A DNA stretch of 64,000 nt from Streptomyces sp. DG2A-72. GTDB taxonomy: Bacteria > Actinomycetota > Actinomycetes > Streptomycetales > Streptomycetaceae. The notes under the pieces were generated by a model that was not told the origin of the DNA, made no database searches, and saw only the letters and a program-made list of their open reading frames with translations. The DNA lies in the NCBI RefSeq assembly GCF_030499575.1, contig NZ_JASTLC010000001.1:3062001-3126000 (forward strand). Reading direction: 5' to 3'. Numbering within the stretch: the first letter of the stretch is position 1; each line of letters opens with the position of its first letter. Shown piece after piece: positions 16,087 through 24,544 of the stretch. The position numbers and the translations under genes are program-made.

Positions 16087-17223
16087 TCACGTACGGGTGA
16101 CCGTCCCGCACTCCTCCTCGCGGTTCGGATCCGGAGTGCGACTGCGGTCATACGGGTCGACGGCCGAACCGGAGGGCGAGGGGCCGGTGGGGATGTCCGA
16201 GTCGAAACCGGGGTGGAGGAAGCCGTCGTAGACGTCGCAGGCGGAGTTGCCGATCTCCTGGTCGTACCGCTGCACGCCGAGCTTTCCCGGGGTGACCTGG
16301 TAGCGGGAGGGGTCGTCGAGGCGGAGGTCGAGCAGGCGGCGTACGACGGTCCGGGCCACCTCGGTCGCATCGTCGCGCGCCTTCACCAGCGGGTAGACGA
16401 AGGTGTAGTTGGCGTGCACGGCGAGCGAGCCGTCCTCGCCGGCCTCGAAGGTCATCCGCCCGCGCGTCTTGACGACGTCACCGGCGAGGCGGACTTCATC
16501 GGGGTCGAAGCGGCTGAACATGGTCAGGGGGTCGTGGTCCTTGTCGGGCTTGCGCAGCGACGTGTTGAGCAGTTGCACAAGCTCCGTCTGCTTCGGCTCG
16601 ATCACGTCGAACGCGGTCTCGGGCCGGCCGCCGCGCAGAGTGGCCGGGTCGAGGTTGGCGTCGACCAGCAACTCCCGGGTCTGCCGCAGGGCTTGGTCCA
16701 CCTGCGCCGCGGAGAACGTGCCGACCGCGGTCGCCCTCGGCAGTACGATCCCGGCCGCGCCGTCGGCGTAGTCCTTGGCCGGTGACCCGGCGAACGGGTC
16801 GGCGAGGGTGGCGGTGTCCGGGGCCACCGAGGACGGCGGTGCGGTGGGGCGGGCGGTTTCGGCAGGCAGCGGGGAGGTGGCGCGGGCGTCGTCCGAGGCG
16901 CCGGATCCGAAAGGGTCCCCGGGGAGCAGCGACGGCTTCACCGCCACCAGCGCGACGACGATCGCGACGGGAACGCCGAGGATCGCCCACAGCCGCCGAC
17001 GCCGTGCCCCTCGCCGCTCCGGCACCCGTCGGTCGGGCCCGGCGCGCCACGCTTCGGGCGCCTGCCCCCGCGCGTCCTGCTCCCGCAACCGCGCGGTGAC
17101 CATACGGGCCCGCGCGGACGGTTCCTTCGGCGCCGAGGCCGGGATCTCCCGCTCCGCGTCCTTGAGGAACCGCTCCCACTCCTCGTCGGAAATGGGCGTC
17201 TCGTCGGACGGCTGTCCGGCCAT
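16087..17223 (-). CDS. Streptomyces-type single-pass membrane protein of unknown function
   Basis: 378 residues from ATG 17223. It has an acidic cytoplasmic N-terminus (ISDEEWERFLKDAEREIP), a basic stretch (RRGARRRRLWAI), one membrane segment (LGVPVAIVVALVAV, about 102-115), then a Pro/Ala/Thr linker and an extracellular domain (VLPRATAVGTFSAAQVDQAL; DDATEVARTVVRRLLDLRLD; C-terminal Cys pair). The architecture is common in Streptomyces hypothetical proteins; I do not recognise a named domain. It is divergent from the CapA gene. Confidence 0.75.
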   Translation of the reverse strand: MAGQPSDETPISDEEWERFLKDAEREIPASAPKEPSARARMVTARLREQDARGQAPEAWRAGPDRRVPERRGARRRRLWAILGVPVAIVVALVAVKPSLLPGDPFGSGASDDARATSPLPAETARPTAPPSSVAPDTATLADPFAGSPAKDYADGAAGIVLPRATAVGTFSAAQVDQALRQTRELLVDANLDPATLRGGRPETAFDVIEPKQTELVQLLNTSLRKPDKDHDPLTMFSRFDPDEVRLAGDVVKTRGRMTFEAGEDGSLAVHANYTFVYPLVKARDDATEVARTVVRRLLDLRLDDPSRYQVTPGKLGVQRYDQEIGNSACDVYDGFLHPGFDSDIPTGPSPSGSAVDPYDRSRTPDPNREEECGTVTRT

Positions 17224-17392
17224 GCTGCTGCTCCCCCTCGTCCACGTCCACGTCCACCGTCACCACCGGACCCATCGAGCCTTCCGCCCGCCGGTCCCCC
17301 CAGGGCGACGTCGCCCCCGCTGGGCCGGGGCTGACGCGTCGGCGCAAGTGTAAATGTGCCGCGATATGCCGTCGGCCGTCTGCGGCGCCGTC

Positions 17393-17437
17393 GGGGCTGT
17401 GTCACCACGCGGCGGAGCCGCGTGGTGACACAGCCCC
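17393..17437. repeat. Perfect 21-bp inverted repeat (stem-loop)
   Basis: Arms of 21 bp (17393-17413 and 17417-17437) are exact complements around a GGA loop; the outer arm ends are GGGGCTGTGTCACC and GGTGACACAGCCCC. The right arm runs into CGCGCCCTTTCGGGGCGC, which matches the hairpin of the dispersed repeat family. It lies between two divergent genes, where a terminator is not needed, so a mobile mini-element or REP-like sequence is plausible. Confidence 0.8.
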
Positions 17438-17500
17438 GCGCCCTTTCGGGGCGCTTCCGAACCGTCGGCCGACTTCAGCCGACCCGCTTAAGGTGGCTGT

Positions 17501-18619
17501 ATGGGTGGCGGCGTGGTGACGCTGTTCCTGTGTGGCGACGTGATGCTCGGACGGGGCGTCGACCAGATCCTCCCGCGCCCGGGCGATCCGGCCCTGCGGG
17601 AGACATGGGTCGCGGACGCCCGTTCCTACGTCGACCTGGCCGAGGCGGCGAACGGTCCCGTTCCCGCCCCCGTACCCCCGTCCTGGCCGTGGGGCGAGGC
17701 GCTGCGCGTGCTGGACGAGGCCGCGCCGGACGTGCGGATCCTGAACCTGGAGACGTCCGTCACGCGCAGCGACACGTTCGCGCCCGGCAAGGAGGTCCAC
17801 TACCGGATGCACCCGGCCAACCTGCCCGCCCTGACCGTGGCCCGCCCCGACGTGTGTGTCCTGGCCAACAACCACGTCCTCGACTTCGGCCGCCCCGGAC
17901 TCGACGAGACCCTCGGCTCAGTCGCCGGCGCGGGCCTGCGGACGGCGGGAGCGGGACGGAACGCCGCCGAGGCGTACGCGCCGGCGGTCGTCCCGCTCGG
18001 GCACGGCCACAGGGTGCTGGTGTTCGCCCTGGGGGCGTGGTCCAGCGGCATCCCGCCCGACTGGGCCGCGACGACGGACCGGTCCGGAGTCGCCTACGTG
18101 CCCGAACTCTCCGCCGCCGAGGCCGCCGCGACAGTCGTACGCATACGACAGACCAGACGCGCGGGCGACCTCGTCGTCGTCTCCGTGCACTGGGGTTCCA
18201 ACTGGGGTTACCACGTCCCCCACGACCAGACCGCCTTCGCACACGCCCTGGTCGACGGCGGCGCCGACGTCGTCCACGGGCATTCCTCCCACCACCCACG
18301 CCCGCTGGAGGTGTACCGCGACCGGCTGATCCTGCACGGCTGCGGCGACTTCATCGACGACTACGAAGGCATCTCCGGCTACGAGCAGTACCGCGACGAC
18401 CTGCGCCTCGCCCACCTCGTCTCGCTGGACGCGGAGACGGGACGGCTGACCGGGCTGCGCCTGGTGCCGTTGCGGGCGCGGCGGATGCGGCTGGAGCCCG
18501 CGCCGCCGGACGACCGCGCGTGGCTCGCCGAGACGCTCGGCCGGATCAGCGGCGGACTGCGGATCGCCGTGGAGCGCGACGGCACGCTTCGGCTGTCGCT
18601 TGCCGGTATGCCGGGGTGA
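17501..18619 (+). CDS. CapA-family (PgsA/metallophosphatase-like) protein
   Basis: 372 residues from ATG 17501. Motifs of the CapA calcineurin-like fold are VVTLFLCGDVMLGRGVDQ (metal Asp), DVRILNLETSVT, DVCVLANNHVLDFGRPGL (Asn-His), VVVSVHWGSNWGY and DVVHGHSSHHPRPLEVY. Family members are annotated for poly-gamma-glutamate capsule synthesis, but in Streptomyces they stand alone without capBC, as here, and there is no signal peptide. The actual substrate is unknown. This is the last intact core-type gene before the decayed accessory zone. Confidence 0.85.
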   Translation: MGGGVVTLFLCGDVMLGRGVDQILPRPGDPALRETWVADARSYVDLAEAANGPVPAPVPPSWPWGEALRVLDEAAPDVRILNLETSVTRSDTFAPGKEVHYRMHPANLPALTVARPDVCVLANNHVLDFGRPGLDETLGSVAGAGLRTAGAGRNAAEAYAPAVVPLGHGHRVLVFALGAWSSGIPPDWAATTDRSGVAYVPELSAAEAAATVVRIRQTRRAGDLVVVSVHWGSNWGYHVPHDQTAFAHALVDGGADVVHGHSSHHPRPLEVYRDRLILHGCGDFIDDYEGISGYEQYRDDLRLAHLVSLDAETGRLTGLRLVPLRARRMRLEPAPPDDRAWLAETLGRISGGLRIAVERDGTLRLSLAGMPG

Positions 18620-18622
18620 GCA

Positions 18623-18705
18623 TCAGCCGTCGGCTTCGGCCCCGATGAGCGGGACGGTCGCTCCGGTTGTGCCAGGCGTGGCGGGTGCCGTTCTGGATCA
18701 CGGAT
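18623..18705 (-). pseudogene. C-terminal fragment of a cupin-domain protein
   Basis: On the minus strand the sequence reads VIQNGTRHAWHNRSDRPA (about 18650-18700) and, one frame over, LIGAEADG followed by a stop at 18623. This is the characteristic end of a small single-domain cupin (GTRHAW then VLVGAE) with a few residues deleted. The 5' part is missing where the IS481 remnant begins, so an insertion probably destroyed the gene. Confidence 0.6.
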
Positions 18706-19270
18706 CTTCGGTGTAGGTCAGGCGGGAATGGTCGTCCAGGGCGGTGTGCAGGTAGGCGTAGCCGGTGCCGGTCCGGTTGCGTCGGCCTTCGGCGCGTCCT
18801 TGGGCGCGGTGGCCGCCGCCGTCGGGGATGCGGCCGAGTTTCTTGACGTCGATGTGGATCAGTTCGCCGGGCCGGGAGCGTTCGTAGCGGCGGGCCGGCT
18901 CGCCGGTGGCCCGGTCCAGCGCGGCCAGGGCGGGCATGCCGTGACGCTGGAGGATGCGGTGGGCGGTGGACGCGGCGATCCGGGTGCGGGCGGCCAGCCG
19001 AAGTGGACCGATGCGGTGCTCGCGCCGTATCCGCACCACCTGTGCTTCCACCGTGGCGGGCGTCTGCCGGGGTGAGTGGTGGGGGCGGCTGGAGCGGTCG
19101 TGCATGCCCTCGGCGCCGTGGTGGCGGTAGCGGCCGGCCCATCGGGCGGCGGTGGTGTGACTGACCTGGAATCGTTCCGCGGCCCGTCGCACAGCCCAGC
19201 CGTCGTCGACGACACACCGGGCCAGACGCAGCCTGCCGGTCGGAGTCAGCGGGGCATTACGGTGGGACAA
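18698..19270 (-). pseudogene. IS481-family transposase, C-terminally truncated
   Basis: TTG 19270 has AGGAGG six bases upstream. The protein starts LSHRNAPLTPTGRLRLARCV, then a helix-turn-helix (DGWAVRRAAERFQVSHTTAA), GIDRSS-like basic segment (GMHDRSSRPHHSPRQTPATV), and the start of the DDE fold (PGELIHIDVKKLGRIPDGGG with first Asp; YAYLHTALDDHSRLTYTE). It stops after about 190 residues; full IS481 transposases have about 320, so the later catalytic residues are absent. It is inactive. The truncation joins the cupin fragment at about 18700. Confidence 0.85.
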
Positions 19271-19625
19271 CGAGAGCCTCCTGGGCGGCGGTTGTAGATG
19301 TCCAGTCCACACTGACTGTGTCACTTTCCGTGGACGTCATTTCGACGTGAGTTCGGGAGCACCTGCGGCTCCTCTGCGTGATCAATGCCGGTGAGAATTG
19401 ATGTCACTGTGCCGCTGTGTCAGCCCTTCAGGCCTGACACAGCGGGCTGATCGTTGGCGGTAGGCGTGTCCGCCATGAGTGCGCTGAGATTGATCACGGC
19501 CCTAGTCGGCGATCTCTGCGTTCGAATGGGGCTGGGCGAGCCGGCGGCAGAGGCGATCTCTTTACCTTGTGACGGTATGCCGCGAATGCGTGTATAGGTG
19601 GTGCTCAGCCGGATACTCGGGCGGA
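19271..19625. other. Gene-free stretch upstream of the BrkB gene, with a long hairpin
   Basis: No coding region is recognised. It holds a perfect 12-bp inverted repeat, CCGCTGTGTCAG (19412-19423) and CTGACACAGCGG (19434-19445), around a 10-nt loop. TGTCA motifs also occur near 19317-19323 and 19402-19406, possibly remains of insertion-sequence ends. The BrkB promoter should lie in the right-hand part; I could not assign it. Confidence 0.5.
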
Positions 19626-20687
19626 ATGGTACGGACGTTGAAACGGCATGGAAGGCACGGCGGGCACAGCGCGACCGACCAGAAGGCCGAGACCGCGCGG
19701 GCAGCCGAGGCCGGGCCGGATGAGCAGGTGGAGCAGCAGGCGCCGGACACCCCGACGGACCTGCCCAAACGATCCTGGGGAGCAGTGCTCAAAGGCACCT
19801 TGAAGGAGTTCAAGAAGGACGAGCTGACCGACCGGGCCGCGGCGCTGACCTACTTCAGCATCCTGGCGCTGTTCCCAGCACTGCTGGCGCTGATCTCGCT
19901 GCTCGGGGTCGTCGGGCGGTCGGCGTCGCAGCAGGTGCTGGACAACATCCAGAACCTGGCCCCGGGCGCGGCGCGGGATGTCCTGAGCAGCGCGGTGCAG
20001 CAGATGCAGGGCAACGCCGGCCTCGGCTCGGTCATGGCGATCGTGGGTCTGCTGCTGGCGGTGTGGTCGGCCTCCGGCTATGTCGCCGCGTTCATCAGGA
20101 CCGCCAACGCGGTCTACGACGTCCCGGAGGGCCGCCCGGTGTGGAAGGTGCTGCCCGTGCGCGTCGGCGTGACGGTGGTCCTGATGGTCCTGGCCGTGGT
20201 CAGCGCGGTGATCGTCGTGTTCACCGGCGGCCTGGCCCAGGAAATCGGCAACGCGCTGGGCGTCGGCGACACGGCACTGACGGTGTGGTCGATCGCCAAG
20301 TGGCCGGTACTGGCGGTCCTGGTCACGACCATGATCGCGATCCTGTACTGGGCGACACCGAACGCGAAGGTTCGCGGCTTCCGCTGGATCACACCGGGCA
20401 GTTTCCTGGCCTTGCTGATCTGGATGATCGCCTCGGCCGGGTTCGCGCTGTACGTGGCGAACTTCGCCTCGTACAACAAGACCTACGGCACCTTCGCCGG
20501 CGTGATCATCTTCCTGGTGTGGCTGTGGATCACGAATCTGGCGATCCTGCTGGGCCTGGAGTTCGACGCGGAGATGGCCCGGCAACGCGCAGTGGCGGGC
20601 GGTCAGCCGGCCGAGGAGGAGCCGTACGTCGAGCCGCGCGACACCCGGAAGTGGGACGAGGAGGATCGCCGCCGTCTTGAATCGTGA
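19626..20687 (+). CDS. YihY/virulence factor BrkB family membrane protein
   Basis: 353 residues from ATG 19626; the ORF opens at 19569 but the earlier residues look non-coding. The charged N-terminus is followed by the family core: LKEFKKDELTDRAAALTYFS, ILALFPALLALISLLG, several further membrane helices (VMAIVGLLLAVWSASGYVAA; VWKVLPVRVGVTVVLMVLAV; VLAVLVTTMIAILYWATPN) and FRWITPGSFLALLIWMIAS. The end is acidic. YihY/BrkB proteins have about six helices and unclear function (envelope stress, putative transport). It opens a five-gene run of small membrane or stress-associated proteins. Confidence 0.85.
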   Translation: MVRTLKRHGRHGGHSATDQKAETARAAEAGPDEQVEQQAPDTPTDLPKRSWGAVLKGTLKEFKKDELTDRAAALTYFSILALFPALLALISLLGVVGRSASQQVLDNIQNLAPGAARDVLSSAVQQMQGNAGLGSVMAIVGLLLAVWSASGYVAAFIRTANAVYDVPEGRPVWKVLPVRVGVTVVLMVLAVVSAVIVVFTGGLAQEIGNALGVGDTALTVWSIAKWPVLAVLVTTMIAILYWATPNAKVRGFRWITPGSFLALLIWMIASAGFALYVANFASYNKTYGTFAGVIIFLVWLWITNLAILLGLEFDAEMARQRAVAGGQPAEEEPYVEPRDTRKWDEEDRRRLES

Positions 20688-20771
20688 CTGAAAGAAGGAG
20701 CCCCGCCGGGGCCTGGTCCAGGGCGCTTCGTAGGTCCCGGCGGCGGGGGCCGGATCGATCACAGCATCGGT

Positions 20772-21353
20772 GTGATGGGGCCTGGGACGGGAAGTCAGCT
20801 GGTCATGGGGACGATGGCGGATCTGCACGACGGGGATCGCCTGCTGGCCAGGCGGGCGATCGGGTGGGGGCCGCCCTGGGTGCGGCGGGTTGCGCCGACA
20901 GTGGAGGAGGCGGCGGAGCACACCAAGCTGTGGTGGGCGACGGCCGCAGCGATGGTCGCGTTCGGTGGGTGGCGCGGTCGTGCGGCCGCCGCTGCGGGGG
21001 TGGCGGCCATGGCGACGGCCCAGGTGCTGTCGAACGCGGTCGTCAAGCCGCTGTACCGGCGGCGCCGCCCACCACAGGAATGGGTCCCGCCGGAGGAACT
21101 CCAGGAGCGCCCGGACAGTTCCTCCTTCCCCTCCGGGCACACTGCCGCGGCCTTCGCTTTCGCGGGTGCCGTCGCGCCGGTGTGGCCGGCCGCCGGTGCC
21201 GCCTGTGGGGTGTCGGCGGTGCTGGTGGCCGTGGAGCGGGTGCACAGCGGTGCCCACTTCCCCTCCGACGTGGCCGCTGGCGGCGTGATCGGGCTGGCCA
21301 CAGCCGCCCTGATACGGGGCGCAACGCATCTGCTGCGGCGACGTGCGTTCTGA
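20772..21353 (+). CDS. PAP2-superfamily phosphatase
   Basis: Up to 193 residues; GTG 20772 opens the frame, with ATG at 20775, 20805 and 20814 as alternative starts (none has a clear ribosome binding site). The three PAP2 motifs are present: KPLYRRRRP (KX6RP), SSFPSGHTAA (PSGH) and ERVHSGAHFPSDVAAGG (SRX5HX3D-like, Arg-His-Asp kept). Several hydrophobic helices surround them, so it is a membrane lipid phosphatase, probably acting on phosphatidate or undecaprenyl-type lipids. It belongs to the BrkB-holin-DUF3618-DUF4235 gene run. Confidence 0.8.
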   Translation: MMGPGTGSQLVMGTMADLHDGDRLLARRAIGWGPPWVRRVAPTVEEAAEHTKLWWATAAAMVAFGGWRGRAAAAAGVAAMATAQVLSNAVVKPLYRRRRPPQEWVPPEELQERPDSSSFPSGHTAAAFAFAGAVAPVWPAAGAACGVSAVLVAVERVHSGAHFPSDVAAGGVIGLATAALIRGATHLLRRRAF

Positions 21354-21427
21354 CCGGAGGTGAGGCGCTGATGCGGGGTACCCGGACAGCCGACCGGATC
21401 AAGTTGACGAAGGGCAGGTGAGCAGCC

Positions 21428-21847
21428 ATGACAGCGGACAGCTCCCACCGCACCGATGCCGGAGCGCAGGAACCGGTGGGCGACCTGGTCCAGCGCGCCT
21501 CGCAGCAGTTGTCGCAGCTGGTCCGCGACGAGATGCGGCTGGCGCAGGCGGAGATGACCGAAAAGGGCAAGCGGTTCGGCAAGGGTGGTGGCCTGTTCGG
21601 CGGCGCCGGCCTGGTGGGCGTGCTCACCCTGCAGGCACTGGTGGCCACCGTGATCGCCGCGATGTCGCTCGCCATGGACGTGTGGGTGGCGGCTCTGATC
21701 GTCACCGGCGTCCTGGCCGCCATCACCGCACTGATGGCGGCTCTCGGCAAGCAGCAGATCAGCAAGGCATCCCCACCGACACCCGAGCAGACCATGGACA
21801 GCGTCAAGGCCGATGTGAGCGAGATCAAGGAGAGGGCGCAGCGATGA
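21428..21847 (+). CDS. Phage-holin-family / DUF1469-like membrane protein
   Basis: 139 residues from ATG 21428. An amphipathic N-terminal helix (VGDLVQRASQQLSQLVRDEM, RLAQAEMTEKGKRF) precedes two membrane helices (GLFGGAGLVGVLTLQALVAT; WVAALIVTGVLAAITALMAA). This is the actinobacterial holin-like YqjE/DUF1469 pattern, found in stress operons and not phage-derived. Its stop overlaps the next start (ATGA, 21844-21847). Confidence 0.8.
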   Translation: MTADSSHRTDAGAQEPVGDLVQRASQQLSQLVRDEMRLAQAEMTEKGKRFGKGGGLFGGAGLVGVLTLQALVATVIAAMSLAMDVWVAALIVTGVLAAITALMAALGKQQISKASPPTPEQTMDSVKADVSEIKERAQR

Positions 21848-22320
21848 CGCACGACAAGCCGCACACGGGCGATGAGGCAGCAGCCCCTTCCCCTGAGGAA
21901 CTGCGGGAGCAGGTCGAGGCGACGCGCGAGGAACTTGGCGAGACCGTCGAGGCACTCGCGGCGAAGACCGACGTCAAGACCCGCGCCCAGGAGAAGACAG
22001 CGGCCGTCAAGCAGCAGGTCGCCGAGAAGACCACCCAGGCCAAAGCCCAACTCAAGGACAAGGCGACGCACGCCGCCCACGCCGTGCAGGACAGGGCTCC
22101 GGAACCGGTGCGCGCCAAGGCCGCCGCGGCTACCGAGCAGGTCCGCGACAAGGCCGTGCACGTCGCCGAGCTGGCCCGGGAGAAGGCACCGGAACCGGTC
22201 CGCGAGAAGGCCGGCCAGGGCATGGAGGCGGCGCGGGCCAACCGTACCCCGCTGGTCGCCGCCGCCGGCGGCGCGCTCATCGCGCTGCTGCTCATCCGAC
22301 GTGCCAGGAGGCGCCGATGA
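21844..22320 (+). CDS. DUF3618-domain protein
   Basis: 158 residues. The DUF3618 signature is at the start (PSPEELREQVEATREELGET, VEALAAKTDVKTRAQEK). Then come long Lys/Ala/Glu-rich helical repeats containing two copies of an APEPVRxKA motif, and a C-terminal membrane helix (TPLVAAAGGALIALLLI) with a basic tail. Probably a membrane-anchored coiled coil; function unknown. ATGA overlaps at both ends show translational coupling with the holin-like and DUF4235 genes. Confidence 0.8.
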   Translation: MTHDKPHTGDEAAAPSPEELREQVEATREELGETVEALAAKTDVKTRAQEKTAAVKQQVAEKTTQAKAQLKDKATHAAHAVQDRAPEPVRAKAAAATEQVRDKAVHVAELAREKAPEPVREKAGQGMEAARANRTPLVAAAGGALIALLLIRRARRRR

Positions 22321-22583
22321 AAGCCTCGAAGATCGCTTACAAGCCGGTCGGCCTGGCCATGGGCGCTGTCAGCGGCGTTGTGGCAGGTGCATTGTTCAAG
22401 CAGGTCTGGAAACAGCTCGGACAGGAGAAGGATGCCCCCGATGCCACCGACGAGCACCGCACCTGGCGTGAGGTGGTGTCGGCAGCCGTCCTGCAGGGCG
22501 CGATCTTCGCTGGCGTCAAAGCCGCCGTCGACCGCGGCGGCGCCACCGCCACCCGCCGCCTGACTGGCACCTGGCCCGGCTGA
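22317..22583 (+). CDS. DUF4235-domain small membrane protein
   Basis: 88 residues from ATG 22317, overlapping the DUF3618 stop. The DUF4235 pattern is clear: KIAYKPVGLAMGAVSGVVAG then LFKQVWKQL, a DEHRTWREVVSAAVLQGAIF segment and GVKAAVDRGGATATRRLTG. Two short membrane helices are predicted. It ends the five-gene run; the family usually sits beside DUF3618 and holin-like genes in Streptomyces. Confidence 0.85.
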   Translation: MKASKIAYKPVGLAMGAVSGVVAGALFKQVWKQLGQEKDAPDATDEHRTWREVVSAAVLQGAIFAGVKAAVDRGGATATRRLTGTWPG

Positions 22584-22723
22584 CCGACTGCGGGTGGCCG
22601 CACAACCCCGGCCTGGCGAATGCCAACGGTGGCCGGTCAGGACGGGCAAGCGTGCGGCAAGAAGGGCGCTGAACCGCCCCAGGCGTGCGCCACCTCCTGT
22701 CGGCCTGCTCCCAGGCCGTACGT

Positions 22724-23125
22724 TCACTCAGCCCGGCGAGCACGCCAATGCGCCACCGCTGCCGCCAGTTGTTCCTGAAGTTGTGCAGGCATCGGCTCCT
22801 GCTGTGTCGTAGCGACCACGGCCTCCGCTACATCGTGAACCTTGATGTTGGAGTGCTGAGACACCCGGACCAGGATCTGCCACGCCTCCTCGTCGGTGCA
22901 GGAAAAGGTGGCCATCAGCGCGCCGCGCGCCATGTCAATGACGGGCCGTCGCTCCAACGCCTCCTTGAGCTGCTCCGTCTCCTGCAACAGCTGTTCGGCG
23001 TGCTCACCGGTAGGCAGCCCGCCATCATCACGGAAGTTATCTCGGGCCCCGTTCTTGTGCGGCGTACGGTGCAAGGGGCGTTCGCTGCCGTCACGCCGAG
23101 GGTCGGGGCTCTGGGGAGGTCGCAT
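22724..23125 (-). CDS. ANTAR-domain RNA-binding regulator
   Basis: 133 residues from ATG 23125 (GAGAAGG lies nine bases upstream; the ORF extends to 23254). The C-terminal ANTAR domain reads LLQETEQLKEALERRPVIDM, ARGALMATFSCTDEEAWQIL, VRVSQHSNIKVHDVAEAVV. ANTAR proteins bind paired hexaloop hairpins in mRNA and prevent termination. No GAF or receiver sensor domain is attached, so its activating signal is not visible. Convergent with the DUF4235 gene. Confidence 0.85.
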   Translation of the reverse strand: MRPPQSPDPRRDGSERPLHRTPHKNGARDNFRDDGGLPTGEHAEQLLQETEQLKEALERRPVIDMARGALMATFSCTDEEAWQILVRVSQHSNIKVHDVAEAVVATTQQEPMPAQLQEQLAAAVAHWRARRAE

Positions 23126-23439
23126 GGTGAGCGCCTTCTCCCCGGCACCCCGCCGACACACCTGCCCGCACCCCTTTACCGGCCCGCCGTCACTGCTACT
23201 TCGCTCCGCGTTGCGGGTGTTTGACACCGTCGCCGACGCAGAAGCGCACCCCACCGTCCCACCACAAGCCTTTGGGCGACGTCAAAACAGACCGACATCG
23301 CACACTCGGCCAGAAGGTGACTCCCGCAGTCACCTCGAAACGACTCCCACCCTCGGTTACAAAGCCACCACACCGAACCCAGAGGCCCTCACCCCTTTCA
23401 AGGACCGCTCAAGGCGTGTCGCCTGTCACCAACGTCCCG
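23126..23439. other. Gene-free stretch between ANTAR gene and IS remnant
   Basis: No gene supported. It must contain the ANTAR promoter on the minus strand. Codon-like bias is weak, and open frames through it are chance readings. No clear promoter hexamers could be assigned. Confidence 0.4.
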
Positions 23440-23636
23440 GGACAACACAACTAGAGCCGCTGGTGCGGGGTATCCCGCCGCTCCCCTCCCGCCGCGGCCC
23501 GGGCAGGCGACGGCCCGCCAAGCTCCACGCGGACAAGGGTTACGACTACGACCACCTGCGCCGATGGCTGCGCAAGCGCGGCATCCGGCACCGCATCGCC
23601 TGCAGCCTCATCTGCTGCCGCAGACTCATCAAATGA
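23440..23636 (+). pseudogene. IS5-family transposase remnant with an internal deletion
   Basis: The frame reads QLEPLVRGIPPLPSRRGPG, RRRPAKLHADKGYDYDHLRR, WLRKRGIRHRIA and then jumps to CSLICCRRLIK and a stop. In intact IS5-type transposases some 60 residues (including the Glu of the DDE triad and the WTVERT segment) separate RHRIA from the terminal IACTLICYRRL. The two IA dipeptides suggest deletion between short direct repeats. The N-terminal half is missing and the upstream part is frameshifted. Inactive. Confidence 0.75.
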
Positions 23637-23736
23637 GGCGACGTCTTAGGTCATGGGCCTTGGCGGCGTCGGCGAGGGGGAGGGGTCACGCAGGTCACAG
23701 CGATGCTGTGCGCGATTCCTCCTGCGGGCTCGGTCC

Positions 23737-24537
23737 TCAGCGTGTGGGCTGTGGGTGCGGTTGGCTGTAGCGGGTGGCGGGGGTGGGGACGTTGCCGCCC
23801 GCGAGCAGGGAGGCCTCGGCGGCGAGGAAGGCGTCGAGTGCGGCGGTCTGGTCCTCCAGGCCCGGTACGCAGATCGTCTCGCCCAGGCGCAGGCCGGCGA
23901 GGCTGGCTCGGGCCACGCCGTCCGCGGTCATCGCGAAGGGGAGGTGTCCGTATCCGCCGGCGAACTCCGTCGCCACCACGCCCGGGCAGACCACCTGGGT
24001 GCGGATGGGGGTGTCGGCGAGTTCCTGGGTGAGGGTGCGGGTAAAGGCGACGGTGGCGGCCTTGGCGGCGGCATAGATGGTGCGAGGCGGCATGTGCGGG
24101 TTGCTCTGCCCGGCGCTGAAGGCCAGCAGTGAGGCGACCGTGACGATGGTTCCTTCGCCCGCGGTCAGCATGCCGGGCAGGGCGGCGCGCGCGAGCTGGA
24201 TGGACGCCACGCCGTTGAGTGTGAGCAGGCGGTCGATCTCCTCCGGGGCGACGTCGGCGAGGGGAGCGTAGCCGCCGTCTCCCGCGTTGCTGATCAGCAG
24301 CCGGACATCGCCGACGGCCAGACGCTTGGTCACCGTGGTGAGGCCGTCGTGGTTCCCGAGGTCCGCGGGCAGGACCTCCACGGCGGCGCCTGCCGCGCGG
24401 AGTTCGTCCGCGAGCTCGGAAAGGCGGTCGGCCCTCCGGGCCACCAGGACGAAGTCGCAGTCGGCAGCGAGGAGGCGGGCGTAGGCGGCGCCTATTCCGG
24501 AGGAAGCGCCGGTGATGAGAGCAAGAGTACGAGGCAT
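23737..24537 (-). CDS. SDR-family oxidoreductase
   Basis: 266 residues from ATG 24537. It has the Rossmann motif TGASSGIG near the start, NAG (LLISNAG), a catalytic Ser (VTVASLLAF) and YxxxK (TIYAAAKAATVAFT), so it is a classical short-chain dehydrogenase using NAD(P)(H). Closest in style to bacterial ketoacyl/hydroxysteroid-like SDRs of unknown substrate. It is divergent from a MarR regulator 72 bp away, which probably controls it through the palindromes at 24545-24581. An upstream in-frame ATG (24555) would overlap the operator. Confidence 0.85.
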   Translation of the reverse strand: MPRTLALITGASSGIGAAYARLLAADCDFVLVARRADRLSELADELRAAGAAVEVLPADLGNHDGLTTVTKRLAVGDVRLLISNAGDGGYAPLADVAPEEIDRLLTLNGVASIQLARAALPGMLTAGEGTIVTVASLLAFSAGQSNPHMPPRTIYAAAKAATVAFTRTLTQELADTPIRTQVVCPGVVATEFAGGYGHLPFAMTADGVARASLAGLRLGETICVPGLEDQTAALDAFLAAEASLLAGGNVPTPATRYSQPHPQPTR

Positions 24538-24544
24538 GAGGACA

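Noticed and set aside
21428..22320. Prophage remnant because of the holin-like gene
   Set aside because: The holin-like, DUF3618 and DUF4235 genes form a known actinobacterial chromosomal set; no phage structural, lysis or integrase genes accompany them.
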